The position numbers and the translations under genes were made by a program. A stretch of 6,206 bases of DNA from Enterobacteriaceae bacterium (lineage in GTDB: Bacteria > Pseudomonadota > Gammaproteobacteria > Enterobacterales > Enterobacteriaceae). This document shows positions 1 through 6,206 of this stretch, piece after piece. The notes under the pieces are model-generated. The model saw only the letters and a list, made by a program, of their open reading frames with translations. It ran no database searches and was not told the origin of the DNA. The stretch spans positions 1-6,206 of the forward strand of contig JALAGK010000384.1 in assembly GCA_022712475.1 (NCBI GenBank), given 5' to 3'. How positions within the stretch are numbered: position 1 is the stretch's first letter; the number at the start of each line of letters is the position of its first letter.

Positions 1-1
1 C

Positions 2-811
2 ATTAATATCGCTTACTGTCCTGAGCGCGTACTGCCGGGCAAGGTGATGGTGGAGCTGATTCAAAACGATCGCGTGATCGGCGGGATGACGCCCGCGTGC
101 TCTGCACGCGCCAGCGCGCTTTACAATATTTTCCTCAAGGGCGAATGCGTGGTGACTAACGCCCGCACGGCGGAGTTGTGCAAGCTAACCGAAAACAGCT
201 TTCGTGACGTCAACATCGCCTTTGCTAACGAACTGTCACTTATCTGTGCCGATCAGGGGATTAACGTCTGGGAACTGATTCGTCTGGCTAACCGCCATCC
301 ACGCGTTAATATTTTACAACCTGGTCCGGGGGTTGGCGGTCACTGCATCGCGGTCGATCCGTGGTTTATTGTGTCTCAGAATCCGCAGCAGGCGCGTCTG
401 ATTCGCACGGCACGCGAGGTGAACGATGGTAAACCGTATTGGGTGATTGACCAGGTGAAGGCCGCCGTGGCCGACTGCCTGGCCCACAGCGGTAAGCGCG
501 CCAATGAGCTGACCATCGCGTGCTTTGGTCTGGCATTTAAGTCAGACATTGATGACCTGCGTGAAAGCCCGGCAATGGCTATTGTCAGCGAGCTTGCGGA
601 CTGGCATCGCGGTGAGTTGCTGGCGGTTGAGCCGAATATTCGTACACTACCGAAAAAGCTTCAGGGGCGCTGCGAGCTTGCCAACATACAGGATGCGTTC
701 GCGCGCGCTGATGTACTGGTACTGCTGGTGGATCATCGTCAGTTTAAGGCCATCGATGGTGCGCAGATAGTGCAGCAGTACATTGTTGATACGCGCGGAG
801 TGTGGCGTTGA
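2..811 (+). CDS. wecC: UDP-N-acetyl-D-mannosamine dehydrogenase WecC, 5'-truncated by window edge
   Basis: Cytoplasmic enzyme oxidising UDP-ManNAc to UDP-ManNAcA with two NAD+, the donor for the second ECA sugar. The frame is open from base 2; 269 residues are visible, against about 420 in E. coli WecC, so about 150 N-terminal residues (the Rossmann NAD+ domain) lie upstream. The GTG at base 44 is internal, since conserved sequence (IAYCPERV) precedes it. Motifs by visible residue: the central-domain helix [17 protein letters not shown] (61-77), the catalytic-cysteine loop [14 protein letters not shown] (108-121; Cys115, codon at 344, equal to about Cys266 of the full protein) and the C-terminal UDP-binding signature [15 protein letters not shown] (176-190). 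The C-terminus ends GVWR as in E. coli, so the 3' end is intact. The stop overlaps the wecD start, whereas in E. coli K-12 rffG follows wecC. Identity is from motifs and remembered family sequence. Confidence 0.96.
   Translation: MNIAYCPERVLPGKVMVELIQNDRVIGGMTPACSARASALYNIFLKGECVVTNARTAELCKLTENSFRDVNIAFANELSLICADQGINVWELIRLANRHPRVNILQPGPGVGGHCIAVDPWFIVSQNPQQARLIRTAREVNDGKPYWVIDQVKAAVADCLAHSGKRANELTIACFGLAFKSDIDDLRESPAMAIVSELADWHRGELLAVEPNIRTLPKKLQGRCELANIQDAFARADVLVLLVDHRQFKAIDGAQIVQQYIVDTRGVWR
797..800 (+). promoter_or_regulatory. Shine-Dalgarno of wecD, deciding its start
   Basis: GGAG lies inside the last wecC codons. It is 7 nt before the TTG at 808, which is ideal spacing, but only 1 nt before the GTG at 802. 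This favours TTG 808 as the wecD start. Confidence 0.6.
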
Positions 812-1497
812 GTCGCTCTGCGCTGGCAGTTATCCGGGCAAGTGTTGAACCGCTTGCCTGGGAGAGTGAATTTTTTGGGCTGGCGAGCGGGATTGTCCGT
901 TTTTCTGATTCCGCGCCAGCGCTGGATATGACGCAATTGCAGCCTTATGAGCGCGTGCAGGCGAAGATTGCGGCACAAGATACCGCGCTGCTTGATGGCT
1001 TACAGGCGCTGGGGTTTCGGCTGGTGGAAGGTGAGGTGGAATTAAGCCTTGCCGTGGGCACGCATAATATCAGTCCAGGACTCGATGTGGCTGACAGTGC
1101 TGATATTCCTGGTCTACGGGCTGCGGCAGGCGTATTCAGCCAGAGCCGTTTTCGCGCACCCTGGTATCGCGCGGGTGAAAGCGAGCGTTTTTATGCCCAG
1201 TGGGTGGAAAATGCCGTGCGTGGCAGCTTTGATCATCAGTGTCTGGTATTGCGTGACAGCACACCGTGCGCAGGTTTTGTTACGCTGCGCCAGCTTAATG
1301 AACAGGAAGGGCGCATCGGTCTGCTGGCCGGGCGCGGCGCAGGCGCGTTGTTGATGCAGGCGGCGCGCCACTGGTGCGAAACGCGTGGGCTTTCCCGGCT
1401 GTGGGTCACAACCCAGGTCAGTAACCGGGCGGCGCTGCGCCGATATATTGCAAGCGGAGCGACGATTGAGCGCTCCGCTTACTGGTTATACAGGTGA
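808..1497 (+). CDS. wecD: dTDP-4-amino-4,6-dideoxy-D-galactose acetyltransferase WecD (RffC)
   Basis: GNAT-family enzyme that N-acetylates dTDP-Fuc4N with acetyl-CoA to give dTDP-Fuc4NAc, the donor used by WecF. From TTG 808 it is 229 residues, against 224 in E. coli. The N-terminal part carries [10 protein letters not shown] (10-19) and RVQAKIAA (49-56). The conserved core has QSRFRAPWY (112-120) and [12 protein letters not shown] (128-139). The acetyl-CoA loop is [10 protein letters not shown] (171-180), and the end RYIASGA...AYWLYR includes Tyr213, matching the proposed general acid Tyr208 of E. coli WecD. Start choice: TTG 808 has GGAG at 797-800 and overlaps the wecC stop as TTGA; GTG 802 (231 residues) is the alternative; the first in-frame ATG (928) would remove conserved sequence. 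The N-terminus is about five residues longer than in E. coli. It directly follows wecC rather than rffH, which is unusual. The 3' end contains a perfect inverted repeat. Confidence 0.94.
   Translation: MSRSALAVIRASVEPLAWESEFFGLASGIVRFSDSAPALDMTQLQPYERVQAKIAAQDTALLDGLQALGFRLVEGEVELSLAVGTHNISPGLDVADSADIPGLRAAAGVFSQSRFRAPWYRAGESERFYAQWVENAVRGSFDHQCLVLRDSTPCAGFVTLRQLNEQEGRIGLLAGRGAGALLMQAARHWCETRGLSRLWVTTQVSNRAALRRYIASGATIERSAYWLYR
1452..1480 (+). repeat. Perfect 10-bp inverted repeat (stem-loop) in the 3' end of wecD
   Basis: The left arm AAGCGGAGCG (1452-1461) and right arm CGCTCCGCTT (1471-1480) are exact reverse complements separated by a 9-nt loop. The repeat lies within wecD codons, 21 nt before the wecE ATG and about 11 nt before its Shine-Dalgarno. 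No T-run follows, so it does not look like an intrinsic terminator. It could form an RNA hairpin affecting mRNA stability or wecE translation, or be a chance product of the codons. Function is unknown. Confidence 0.6.
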
Positions 1498-1498
1498 G
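1492..1498 (+). promoter_or_regulatory. Shine-Dalgarno of wecE, overlapping the wecD stop codon
   Basis: AGGTGAG contains the wecD TGA stop (1495-1497) and ends 3 nt before the wecE ATG at 1502. A ribosome terminating on wecD would cover this site, which suggests coupled translation. It supports ATG 1502 as the start over the longer upstream reading. Confidence 0.65.
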
Positions 1499-1501
1499 AA
1501 C

Positions 1502-2632
1502 ATGATTCCTTTTAACGCTCCGCCAGTGGTTGGCAGTGAAATCGACTATATGCGCCTGGCAATGGAGAGCGGTAAGTTGTGCGGTGATGGCGGTTTTACC
1601 CACCGCTGCCAGCAGTGGATGGAACAGCGCTTTGGCAGCCGTAAAGTGCTGCTGACGCCGTCATGCACTGCCTCGCTGGAGATGGCGGCGCTGCTGATTG
1701 ATATTCAGCCCGGTGATGAAGTTATCATGCCGAGTTTCACCTTTGTTTCCACGGCTAACGCCTTTGTGCTGCGCGGCGCGCGTATTGTCTTTGTTGACGT
1801 GCGTCCGGACACCATGAATATCGACGAACGCAAAATCGAAGCGGCGATTACGGATAAAACCCGCGCTATTGTGCCGGTGCATTACGCAGGTGTTGCCTGT
1901 GAAATGGACACCATCATGCGTATTGCGCAGCAGCACAAGCTGTGGGTCATTGAGGATGCGGCGCAGGGCGTGATGTCCACCTATAAAGGTCAGGCATTAG
2001 GTGCTATCGGCCACATCGGCTGCTTTAGCTTTCACGAAACTAAAAATTACACCGCAGGCGGTGAAGGCGGCGCGACGCTGATAAACGATCCGGCACTGAT
2101 TGAGCGTGCGGAAATTATTCGTGAAAAAGGCACCAACCGCAGTCAGTTCTTTCGTGGCCAGGTGGATAAATACACCTGGCGCGATATTGGCTCCAGCTAC
2201 CTGATGGCCGATTTACAGGCGGCCTATCTGTGGGGGCAGCTTGAGGCTGCAGAGCGCATCAACCAGCAGCGGCTGGTGCTGTGGCAGAACTATTACAATG
2301 CACTGTTACCGCTGGCGCGTCAGAAGCGCATTGAGTTGCCGGTACATCCCGACGGCTGTGTGCATAACGCACATATGTTTTATATCAAGTTGCGTGACGC
2401 TGACGACCGCAGTGCGCTGATTGACTGGCTTAAAGAAGCCGGGATACTCGCGGTATTCCACTACATTCCTCTGCACAGTAGCCCGGCCGGGCAGCAGTTC
2501 GGCGAATTCCACGGCGAAGACCGCTTTACCACTGTTGAAAGTGAGCGCCTGCTGCGCCTGCCGCTCTTCTACAACCTTGCCCCGGTGGACCAACGTACTG
2601 TGATGAGTTCGTTACTGAGCTACTTCGCCTGA
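1502..2632 (+). CDS. wecE: dTDP-4-amino-4,6-dideoxygalactose transaminase WecE (RffA)
   Basis: PLP-dependent sugar aminotransferase of the DegT/DnrJ/EryC1 family. It converts dTDP-4-keto-6-deoxy-D-glucose to dTDP-Fuc4N, using glutamate as amino donor in the characterised E. coli enzyme. It is 376 residues, the same length as E. coli WecE. The frame is open upstream to 1385, but MIPFNAPPVVG at ATG 1502 matches the family N-terminus and has a good Shine-Dalgarno. Visible PLP-site elements are TPSCTASLEMAA (52-63), the Asp152 motif EDAAQG that would contact the pyridine nitrogen, and SFHETKNYTAGGEGG (176-190) with Lys181 as the Schiff-base lysine (codon 2042-2044). All key residues are present, so the enzyme should be active. 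Its substrate would come from RffG or RmlB, neither encoded here. The stop shares one base with the wzxE ATG (TGATG). Confidence 0.97.
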   Translation: MIPFNAPPVVGSEIDYMRLAMESGKLCGDGGFTHRCQQWMEQRFGSRKVLLTPSCTASLEMAALLIDIQPGDEVIMPSFTFVSTANAFVLRGARIVFVDVRPDTMNIDERKIEAAITDKTRAIVPVHYAGVACEMDTIMRIAQQHKLWVIEDAAQGVMSTYKGQALGAIGHIGCFSFHETKNYTAGGEGGATLINDPALIERAEIIREKGTNRSQFFRGQVDKYTWRDIGSSYLMADLQAAYLWGQLEAAERINQQRLVLWQNYYNALLPLARQKRIELPVHPDGCVHNAHMFYIKLRDADDRSALIDWLKEAGILAVFHYIPLHSSPAGQQFGEFHGEDRFTTVESERLLRLPLFYNLAPVDQRTVMSSLLSYFA

Positions 2633-3882
2633 TGTCGCTGGCGCGGGCTTCGGTGTGGACGGCAGCGTCCACGCTGGTAAAAATTGGCGCGGGCCTGCTG
2701 GTGGTCAAGTTACTGGCAGTGGCCTACGGTCCTGAGGGGGTGGGACTGGCGGGTAATTTTCGCCAGCTGATAACCGTGCTTGGGGTGCTGGCTGGAGCCG
2801 GGATTTTCAATGGCGTCACTAAGTATGTGGCGCAGTATCACGATGAGCCACAGCGCTTGCGCCAGATTATTGGCACCTCATCAGCGATGGTATTGGGCTT
2901 CTCCACGTTGCTGGCGCTGGTGTTTTTGCTGGCGGCACGGCCAATCAGCCTCGGCCTGTTTGGTCATGCTGACTATCAGGGGCTGGTGCGTCTGGTTGCG
3001 CTGGTACAGATGGGTATCGCCTGGGCTAACCTGTCGCTTGCAATAATGAAAGGCTTTCGTGATGCGGCCGGTAACGCGCTGGCGCTCATTGTCGGTAGCT
3101 TGATGGGCGTGCTGGCTTATGTTGTCTGCTGGCGCGTAGGTGGCTACCAGGGCGCGCTGCTTGGCGCGGCGCTGCTGCCGGCGCTGGCGGTGATTCCCGC
3201 TGTGCTGATGTTAAAGCGTCGCGACCATTTGCCGCTGGGCTGGCTGAAACCTGTTTGGGACAACGCTATTGCCAGTAGCCTGGGTAAGTTCACGCTGATG
3301 GCGCTGATGACCTCCATCACCATGCCGGTCGCGTATGTGATGATGCGTAATCTGCTGGCCGCACGTTACGGCTGGAGTGAGGTTGGCATTTGGCAGGGCG
3401 TGAGCAGTATTTCTGATGCCTATCTGCAATTTATTACCGCGTCATTCAGCGTCTATTTGCTGCCGACGCTATCACGTTTGAGCGGCAAGGCGGAGATTGC
3501 CCGAGAAATAGGGCGGGCGCTGTGTTTTGTGCTGCCTGCGGTGGTGCTGGCAAGCCTGGCCGTCTGGCTACTGCGCGATTTTGCCATCTGGTTGTTATTT
3601 TCAGACAAATTCACCACCATGCGTGACTTGTTCGCCTGGCAATTGACGGGCGATGTGCTTAAGGTTGGCGCCTATGTTTTTGGCTATCTGATCATTGCGC
3701 AAGCCTCGCTGCGGTTGTATGTCGTAGCGGAAATCAGCCAGTTTGCACTGCTGACCGGCTTTTCTCGCTGGCTTATCCCGGCACATGGCGCATTGGGAGC
3801 GACACAGGCTTATATGGCAACGTATATCGTCTGGTTCTCTTTGTGCGTCTGCGCATTCCTTCTCTGGCGTAAACGAGTATGA
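2632..3882 (+). CDS. wzxE: ECA lipid III flippase WzxE
   Basis: Inner-membrane flippase moving undecaprenyl-PP-linked trisaccharide (lipid III) from the cytoplasmic to the periplasmic leaflet for polymerisation by WzyE. It is 416 residues, equal to E. coli WzxE, and belongs to the polysaccharide-transport branch of the MOP exporter superfamily. It is strongly hydrophobic along its length, consistent with the roughly 12 membrane helices of the family. Recognisable conserved stretches are [21 protein letters not shown] (41-61), [11 protein letters not shown] (121-131), [16 protein letters not shown] (252-267), YLLPTLSRL (275-283), RDFAIWLL (315-322) and [10 protein letters not shown] (381-390). 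ATG 2632 overlaps the wecE stop by one base; no strong Shine-Dalgarno is seen, so reinitiation after wecE is likely. The stop overlaps wecF by 4 nt. Confidence 0.96.
   Translation: MSLARASVWTAASTLVKIGAGLLVVKLLAVAYGPEGVGLAGNFRQLITVLGVLAGAGIFNGVTKYVAQYHDEPQRLRQIIGTSSAMVLGFSTLLALVFLLAARPISLGLFGHADYQGLVRLVALVQMGIAWANLSLAIMKGFRDAAGNALALIVGSLMGVLAYVVCWRVGGYQGALLGAALLPALAVIPAVLMLKRRDHLPLGWLKPVWDNAIASSLGKFTLMALMTSITMPVAYVMMRNLLAARYGWSEVGIWQGVSSISDAYLQFITASFSVYLLPTLSRLSGKAEIAREIGRALCFVLPAVVLASLAVWLLRDFAIWLLFSDKFTTMRDLFAWQLTGDVLKVGAYVFGYLIIAQASLRLYVVAEISQFALLTGFSRWLIPAHGALGATQAYMATYIVWFSLCVCAFLLWRKRV
2651..2676 (+). repeat. Stem-loop capacity near the 5' end of wzxE
   Basis: GTGGACG (2655-2661) and CGTCCAC (2666-2672) are perfect complements around a GCAG loop. 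The helix can extend outward to 2651/2676 with two Watson-Crick and two G-U pairs. It begins about 20 nt into wzxE and could slow early translation. It encodes conserved N-terminal residues and may be incidental. Confidence 0.35.
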
Positions 3883-4955
3883 CAACATTGATTCACGTTC
3901 TGGGATCGGACATCCCACACCATAACCGCACTGTTCTTGAGTTCTTTGCACAGACGCTTAACGCGCCCGCGCAAGGTAAAGCGTTTATGGTAGTGAGCCA
4001 GGATGCTATGTTGGCGAGCGCTTACCCACAGCTGGATATCACGCTTTTTGAGAGTAAAAAATCGCTGGCGAAGGCTGTTGTGGCAAAGGCAAAAGCCGAC
4101 CGACAGCAGCGGTTCTTTTTTCACGGCCAGTTTAATGCGGCGCTGTGGCTGGCACTGCTCACTGGTGGTCTGAAGCCTGCGCAGGTGAACTGGCATATCT
4201 GGGGCGCTGACCTGTACGAGGCCTCCACGCGTCTTAAATTTCGACTGTTCTATCTGTTACGCCGCCAGGCACAAAAGCGCGTGGGGCGCGTATTTGGCAC
4301 CCGCGGTGACCTGCTTTATTTCATGACGCATTACCAGAAAGTGGCGACAGAGCTACTGTACTTCCCAACGCGCATGAATCCCGCACTGAACACGATGGCA
4401 AATGTACGGGGAAATAATTCACCACTGACTATTCTTGTCGGCAACTCCGGCGATCGCAGCAATCTTCATATTGATGCCTTAAAGGACATTCACCGACAGT
4501 TTGGAGACGGTGTGCGCGTTATCGTGCCGATGGGTTACCCCGGCGGTAACGAGGCGTACATTGCTGAGGTTGAAGCGGTGGGAAAGGCGCTTTTCAGTGG
4601 TGATACCCTGTCTGTGCTACGCGAGAACCTGCCTTTTGATGACTACCTTGCATTGCTGCGTAGTTGTGATCTTGGGTACTTTATCTTTGCCCGCCAGCAG
4701 GGTATTGGCACGTTATGCCTGTTGATTCAGGCTGGCGTGCCCTGTGTGCTGAACCGCGAAAATCCGTTCTGGCTGGATATGGTCGAGCAGCAGCTTCCGG
4801 TGCTGTTTAGCGCCGATGTGCTTAATGAGGCGGTGGTGCGTGAAGCACAACGCCAGTTACAAAGCGTGGATAAAAGCCGCATCGCCTTCTTTAGCCCAAA
4901 TTACATCGCGGGCTGGCACAACGCGTTGCGCGTGGCGTCGGGAGCGTCAGCATGA
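3879..4955 (+). CDS. wecF: TDP-Fuc4NAc:lipid II Fuc4NAc transferase WecF (RffT)
   Basis: Glycosyltransferase (CAZy GT56) that transfers Fuc4NAc from dTDP-Fuc4NAc to lipid II (undecaprenyl-PP-GlcNAc-ManNAcA), completing lipid III at the cytoplasmic face of the inner membrane. It is 358 residues, against 359 in E. coli. It has no signal peptide or clear membrane span, fitting a soluble or peripheral enzyme. Conserved segments are [16 protein letters not shown] (5-20), [11 protein letters not shown] (76-86), [10 protein letters not shown] (105-114), [10 protein letters not shown] (159-168), [11 protein letters not shown] (185-195), [15 protein letters not shown] (214-228) and the C-terminal domain [19 protein letters not shown] (264-282) followed by VLNRENPFW (290-298). 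The 30-60 region is the most unlike E. coli. ATG 3879 overlaps the wzxE stop (ATGA) with only a weak Shine-Dalgarno, implying coupling. The stop overlaps the wzyE start. Confidence 0.96.
   Translation: MTTLIHVLGSDIPHHNRTVLEFFAQTLNAPAQGKAFMVVSQDAMLASAYPQLDITLFESKKSLAKAVVAKAKADRQQRFFFHGQFNAALWLALLTGGLKPAQVNWHIWGADLYEASTRLKFRLFYLLRRQAQKRVGRVFGTRGDLLYFMTHYQKVATELLYFPTRMNPALNTMANVRGNNSPLTILVGNSGDRSNLHIDALKDIHRQFGDGVRVIVPMGYPGGNEAYIAEVEAVGKALFSGDTLSVLRENLPFDDYLALLRSCDLGYFIFARQQGIGTLCLLIQAGVPCVLNRENPFWLDMVEQQLPVLFSADVLNEAVVREAQRQLQSVDKSRIAFFSPNYIAGWHNALRVASGASA
4941..4944 (+). promoter_or_regulatory. Shine-Dalgarno of wzyE
   Basis: GGAG inside the last codons of wecF, 7 nt before the wzyE ATG at 4952. 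It fixes that start, together with the ATGA overlap of the wecF stop. Confidence 0.55.
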
Positions 4956-6206
4956 GTCTGGTGGAATTCGGCGGGCTTTTTCTTATCTGGCTGTTATCGG
5001 TGTTGTTTATCGGCACGCTCACCTGGCGTGAGTTTCGCCGGGTGCGTTTTAACTTCAACGTCTTCTTTTCGCTGCTGTTCTTGCTGACGTTCTACTTTGG
5101 TTTCCCGTTTACGGCCACGCTGGTGTTTCGCTTTCATGTTGGCGTGGTACCGGCTGATATTCTGCAACAGGCGCTGCTCTCAGCGAGTGGTTTTTACGCC
5201 GTCTATTACACCGCCTATAAAACCCGGTTGCGCCCGGCGCAGCCAACACCGGCACGCCGGCTGTTTAGCATGAATCGGGTTGAGACAAACCTGACCTGGA
5301 TAATTTTGCTGGCGGTGGCGCTGGTGAGCGTGGGAGTGTTCTTCCTGCACAACGGTTTTCTACTGTTTAAATTGCAATCTTATAGCCAGATCTTCTCAAG
5401 CCAGGTGAGCGGTGTCGCGCTTAAGCGCTTCTTTTACTTCTTTATTCCGGCGATGCTGGTGGTGTATTTCCTGCATCAGAGTAAAGTCAGCTGGCTGTTC
5501 TTTTTGGTGAGCACGGTGGGGTTTGGCCTGCTGACTTACGCTATCGTCGGCGGCACACGCGCCAACATTATCATCGCTTTTGCCATCTTCCTGTTTATCG
5601 GCATTATCCGCGGCTGGATAACGCTGTGGATGCTGGCGGCTGCGGGGGCGCTGGGCGTTGTCGGGATGTTCTGGCTGGCGCTCAAGCGCTATGGTCTTAA
5701 CGTCAGCGGTGATGAGGCGTTTTACACCTTTTTATACCTCACCCGCGACACCTTCTCGCCATGGGAAAACCTGGCGTTGCTGATTCAAAATTACGACAAA
5801 ATTGACTTCCAGGGGCTCGCGCCGATCGTGCGCGACTTCTACGTTTTTATTCCTTCCTGGCTGTGGCCAGACCGTCCGGCGGCAGTGCTAAATAGCGCCA
5901 ACTACTTTACCTGGGAAGTTCTGAATAACCATTCTGGTCTGGCTATTTCCCCCACGCTTATTGGCTCGCTGCTGGTGATGGGGGGCGTATGGTTTATTGT
6001 GCCGGGCGCGATAGCCGTTGGGCTTATTATCAAATGGTTCGACTGGCTGTTTGAGCGTGGCAACCGGGAGACTAACCGGTATAACGCGGCTATTTTGCAC
6101 AGCTTCTGCTTTGGTGCCATTTTCAACATGATAGTCCTGGCGCGAGAAGGGCTGGACTCGTTTGTCTCCCGCGTGGTGTTTTTCCTGATTGTTTTTGGTC
6201 TTTGCC
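4952..6206 (+). CDS. wzyE: ECA polymerase WzyE, 3'-truncated by window edge
   Basis: Inner-membrane polymerase joining ECA trisaccharide repeats on the periplasmic side, with chain length set by WzzE. The frame stays open from ATG 4952 to the window end: 418 codons visible, against about 450 in E. coli WzyE, so about 30 C-terminal residues are missing. Hydrophobic segments by eye lie near residues 5-24, 36-58, 72-88, 115-138, 160-174, 181-200, 205-221, 224-243, 330-361 (probably two helices), 380-397 and 407-418. The long hydrophilic stretch at 245-330 is the expected large periplasmic loop. Conserved stretches are [20 protein letters not shown] (152-171), [11 protein letters not shown] (198-208), the loop motif [17 protein letters not shown] (261-277), [14 protein letters not shown] (293-306), [19 protein letters not shown] (316-334) and [13 protein letters not shown] (395-407). 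The start overlaps the wecF stop (ATGA). In E. coli wecG would follow. Confidence 0.96.
   Translation, partial: MSLVEFGGLFLIWLLSVLFIGTLTWREFRRVRFNFNVFFSLLFLLTFYFGFPFTATLVFRFHVGVVPADILQQALLSASGFYAVYYTAYKTRLRPAQPTPARRLFSMNRVETNLTWIILLAVALVSVGVFFLHNGFLLFKLQSYSQIFSSQVSGVALKRFFYFFIPAMLVVYFLHQSKVSWLFFLVSTVGFGLLTYAIVGGTRANIIIAFAIFLFIGIIRGWITLWMLAAAGALGVVGMFWLALKRYGLNVSGDEAFYTFLYLTRDTFSPWENLALLIQNYDKIDFQGLAPIVRDFYVFIPSWLWPDRPAAVLNSANYFTWEVLNNHSGLAISPTLIGSLLVMGGVWFIVPGAIAVGLIIKWFDWLFERGNRETNRYNAAILHSFCFGAIFNMIVLAREGLDSFVSRVVFFLIVFGLC

Noticed and set aside
1385..1501. Upstream extension of the wecE reading frame (39 extra codons)
   Set aside because: It overlaps the conserved 3' end of wecD in another frame. 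The conserved WecE N-terminus and a Shine-Dalgarno both mark ATG 1502.
2481..2492. Perfect 12-bp palindrome GCCCGGCCGGGC in wecE
   Set aside because: It has no loop and lies inside conserved coding sequence (Ser-Pro-Ala-Gly-Gln). Short GC palindromes are expected by chance at this base composition.
3601..4196. Two overlapping minus-strand open frames (116 and 128 codons) across the wzxE/wecF junction
   Set aside because: They are antisense to two conserved, clearly identified genes, resemble no family I recognise, and have no evident ribosome site. They are shadows of GC-rich codon use.
5888..6129. Minus-strand open frames of 70-75 codons at the right end
   Set aside because: They are antisense to conserved wzyE membrane-protein coding sequence, with no supporting motif or signal.
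1..6206. A novel defence, mobile or secretion system hidden in the window
   Set aside because: All six main frames are recognisable ECA proteins filling the window without gaps. No insertion sequence ends, direct-repeat arrays, tRNA or foreign-looking segment was seen.

Overview
The window is one tightly packed, one-direction (+ strand) piece of the enterobacterial common antigen (ECA) operon. The proteins read as close relatives, but not copies, of the E. coli K-12 ECA enzymes. The base composition is fairly GC-rich, roughly mid-50s percent by eye. Together these indicate a member of Enterobacterales, most likely Enterobacteriaceae other than E. coli or Salmonella. I cannot name the genus from sequence alone.

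Layout: the 3' two-thirds of wecC (UDP-ManNAc dehydrogenase, cut by the left edge), complete wecD (dTDP-Fuc4N acetyltransferase), wecE (dTDP-4-keto-6-deoxyglucose aminotransferase), wzxE (lipid III flippase) and wecF (Fuc4NAc transferase), then wzyE (ECA polymerase, cut by the right edge). There is essentially no intergenic DNA. Junctions are TTGA (wecC/wecD), a 4-nt gap with the wecD stop inside the wecE Shine-Dalgarno, TGATG (wecE/wzxE), ATGA (wzxE/wecF) and ATGA (wecF/wzyE). No promoter, rho-independent terminator, tRNA, mobile element or CRISPR array was seen.

How the genes work together: WecC makes UDP-ManNAcA, the second sugar of the repeat. WecE and WecD convert dTDP-4-keto-6-deoxyglucose to dTDP-Fuc4N and then dTDP-Fuc4NAc. 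WecF adds Fuc4NAc to undecaprenyl-PP-GlcNAc-ManNAcA (lipid II) to give lipid III. WzxE flips lipid III across the inner membrane, and WzyE polymerises the trisaccharide repeats on the periplasmic side.

The main departure from the reference layout is at wecC/wecD. In E. coli K-12, rffG (dTDP-glucose 4,6-dehydratase) and rffH (glucose-1-phosphate thymidylyltransferase) lie between these genes. Here they are absent, and the wecC stop overlaps the wecD start. The genome must then make dTDP-4-keto-6-deoxyglucose from genes elsewhere, for example rmlA/rmlB of an O-antigen locus. A second small oddity is a perfect 10-bp inverted repeat in the 3' end of wecD, just upstream of wecE. Otherwise this is a conserved housekeeping glycan locus, and I see no previously undescribed system in it.
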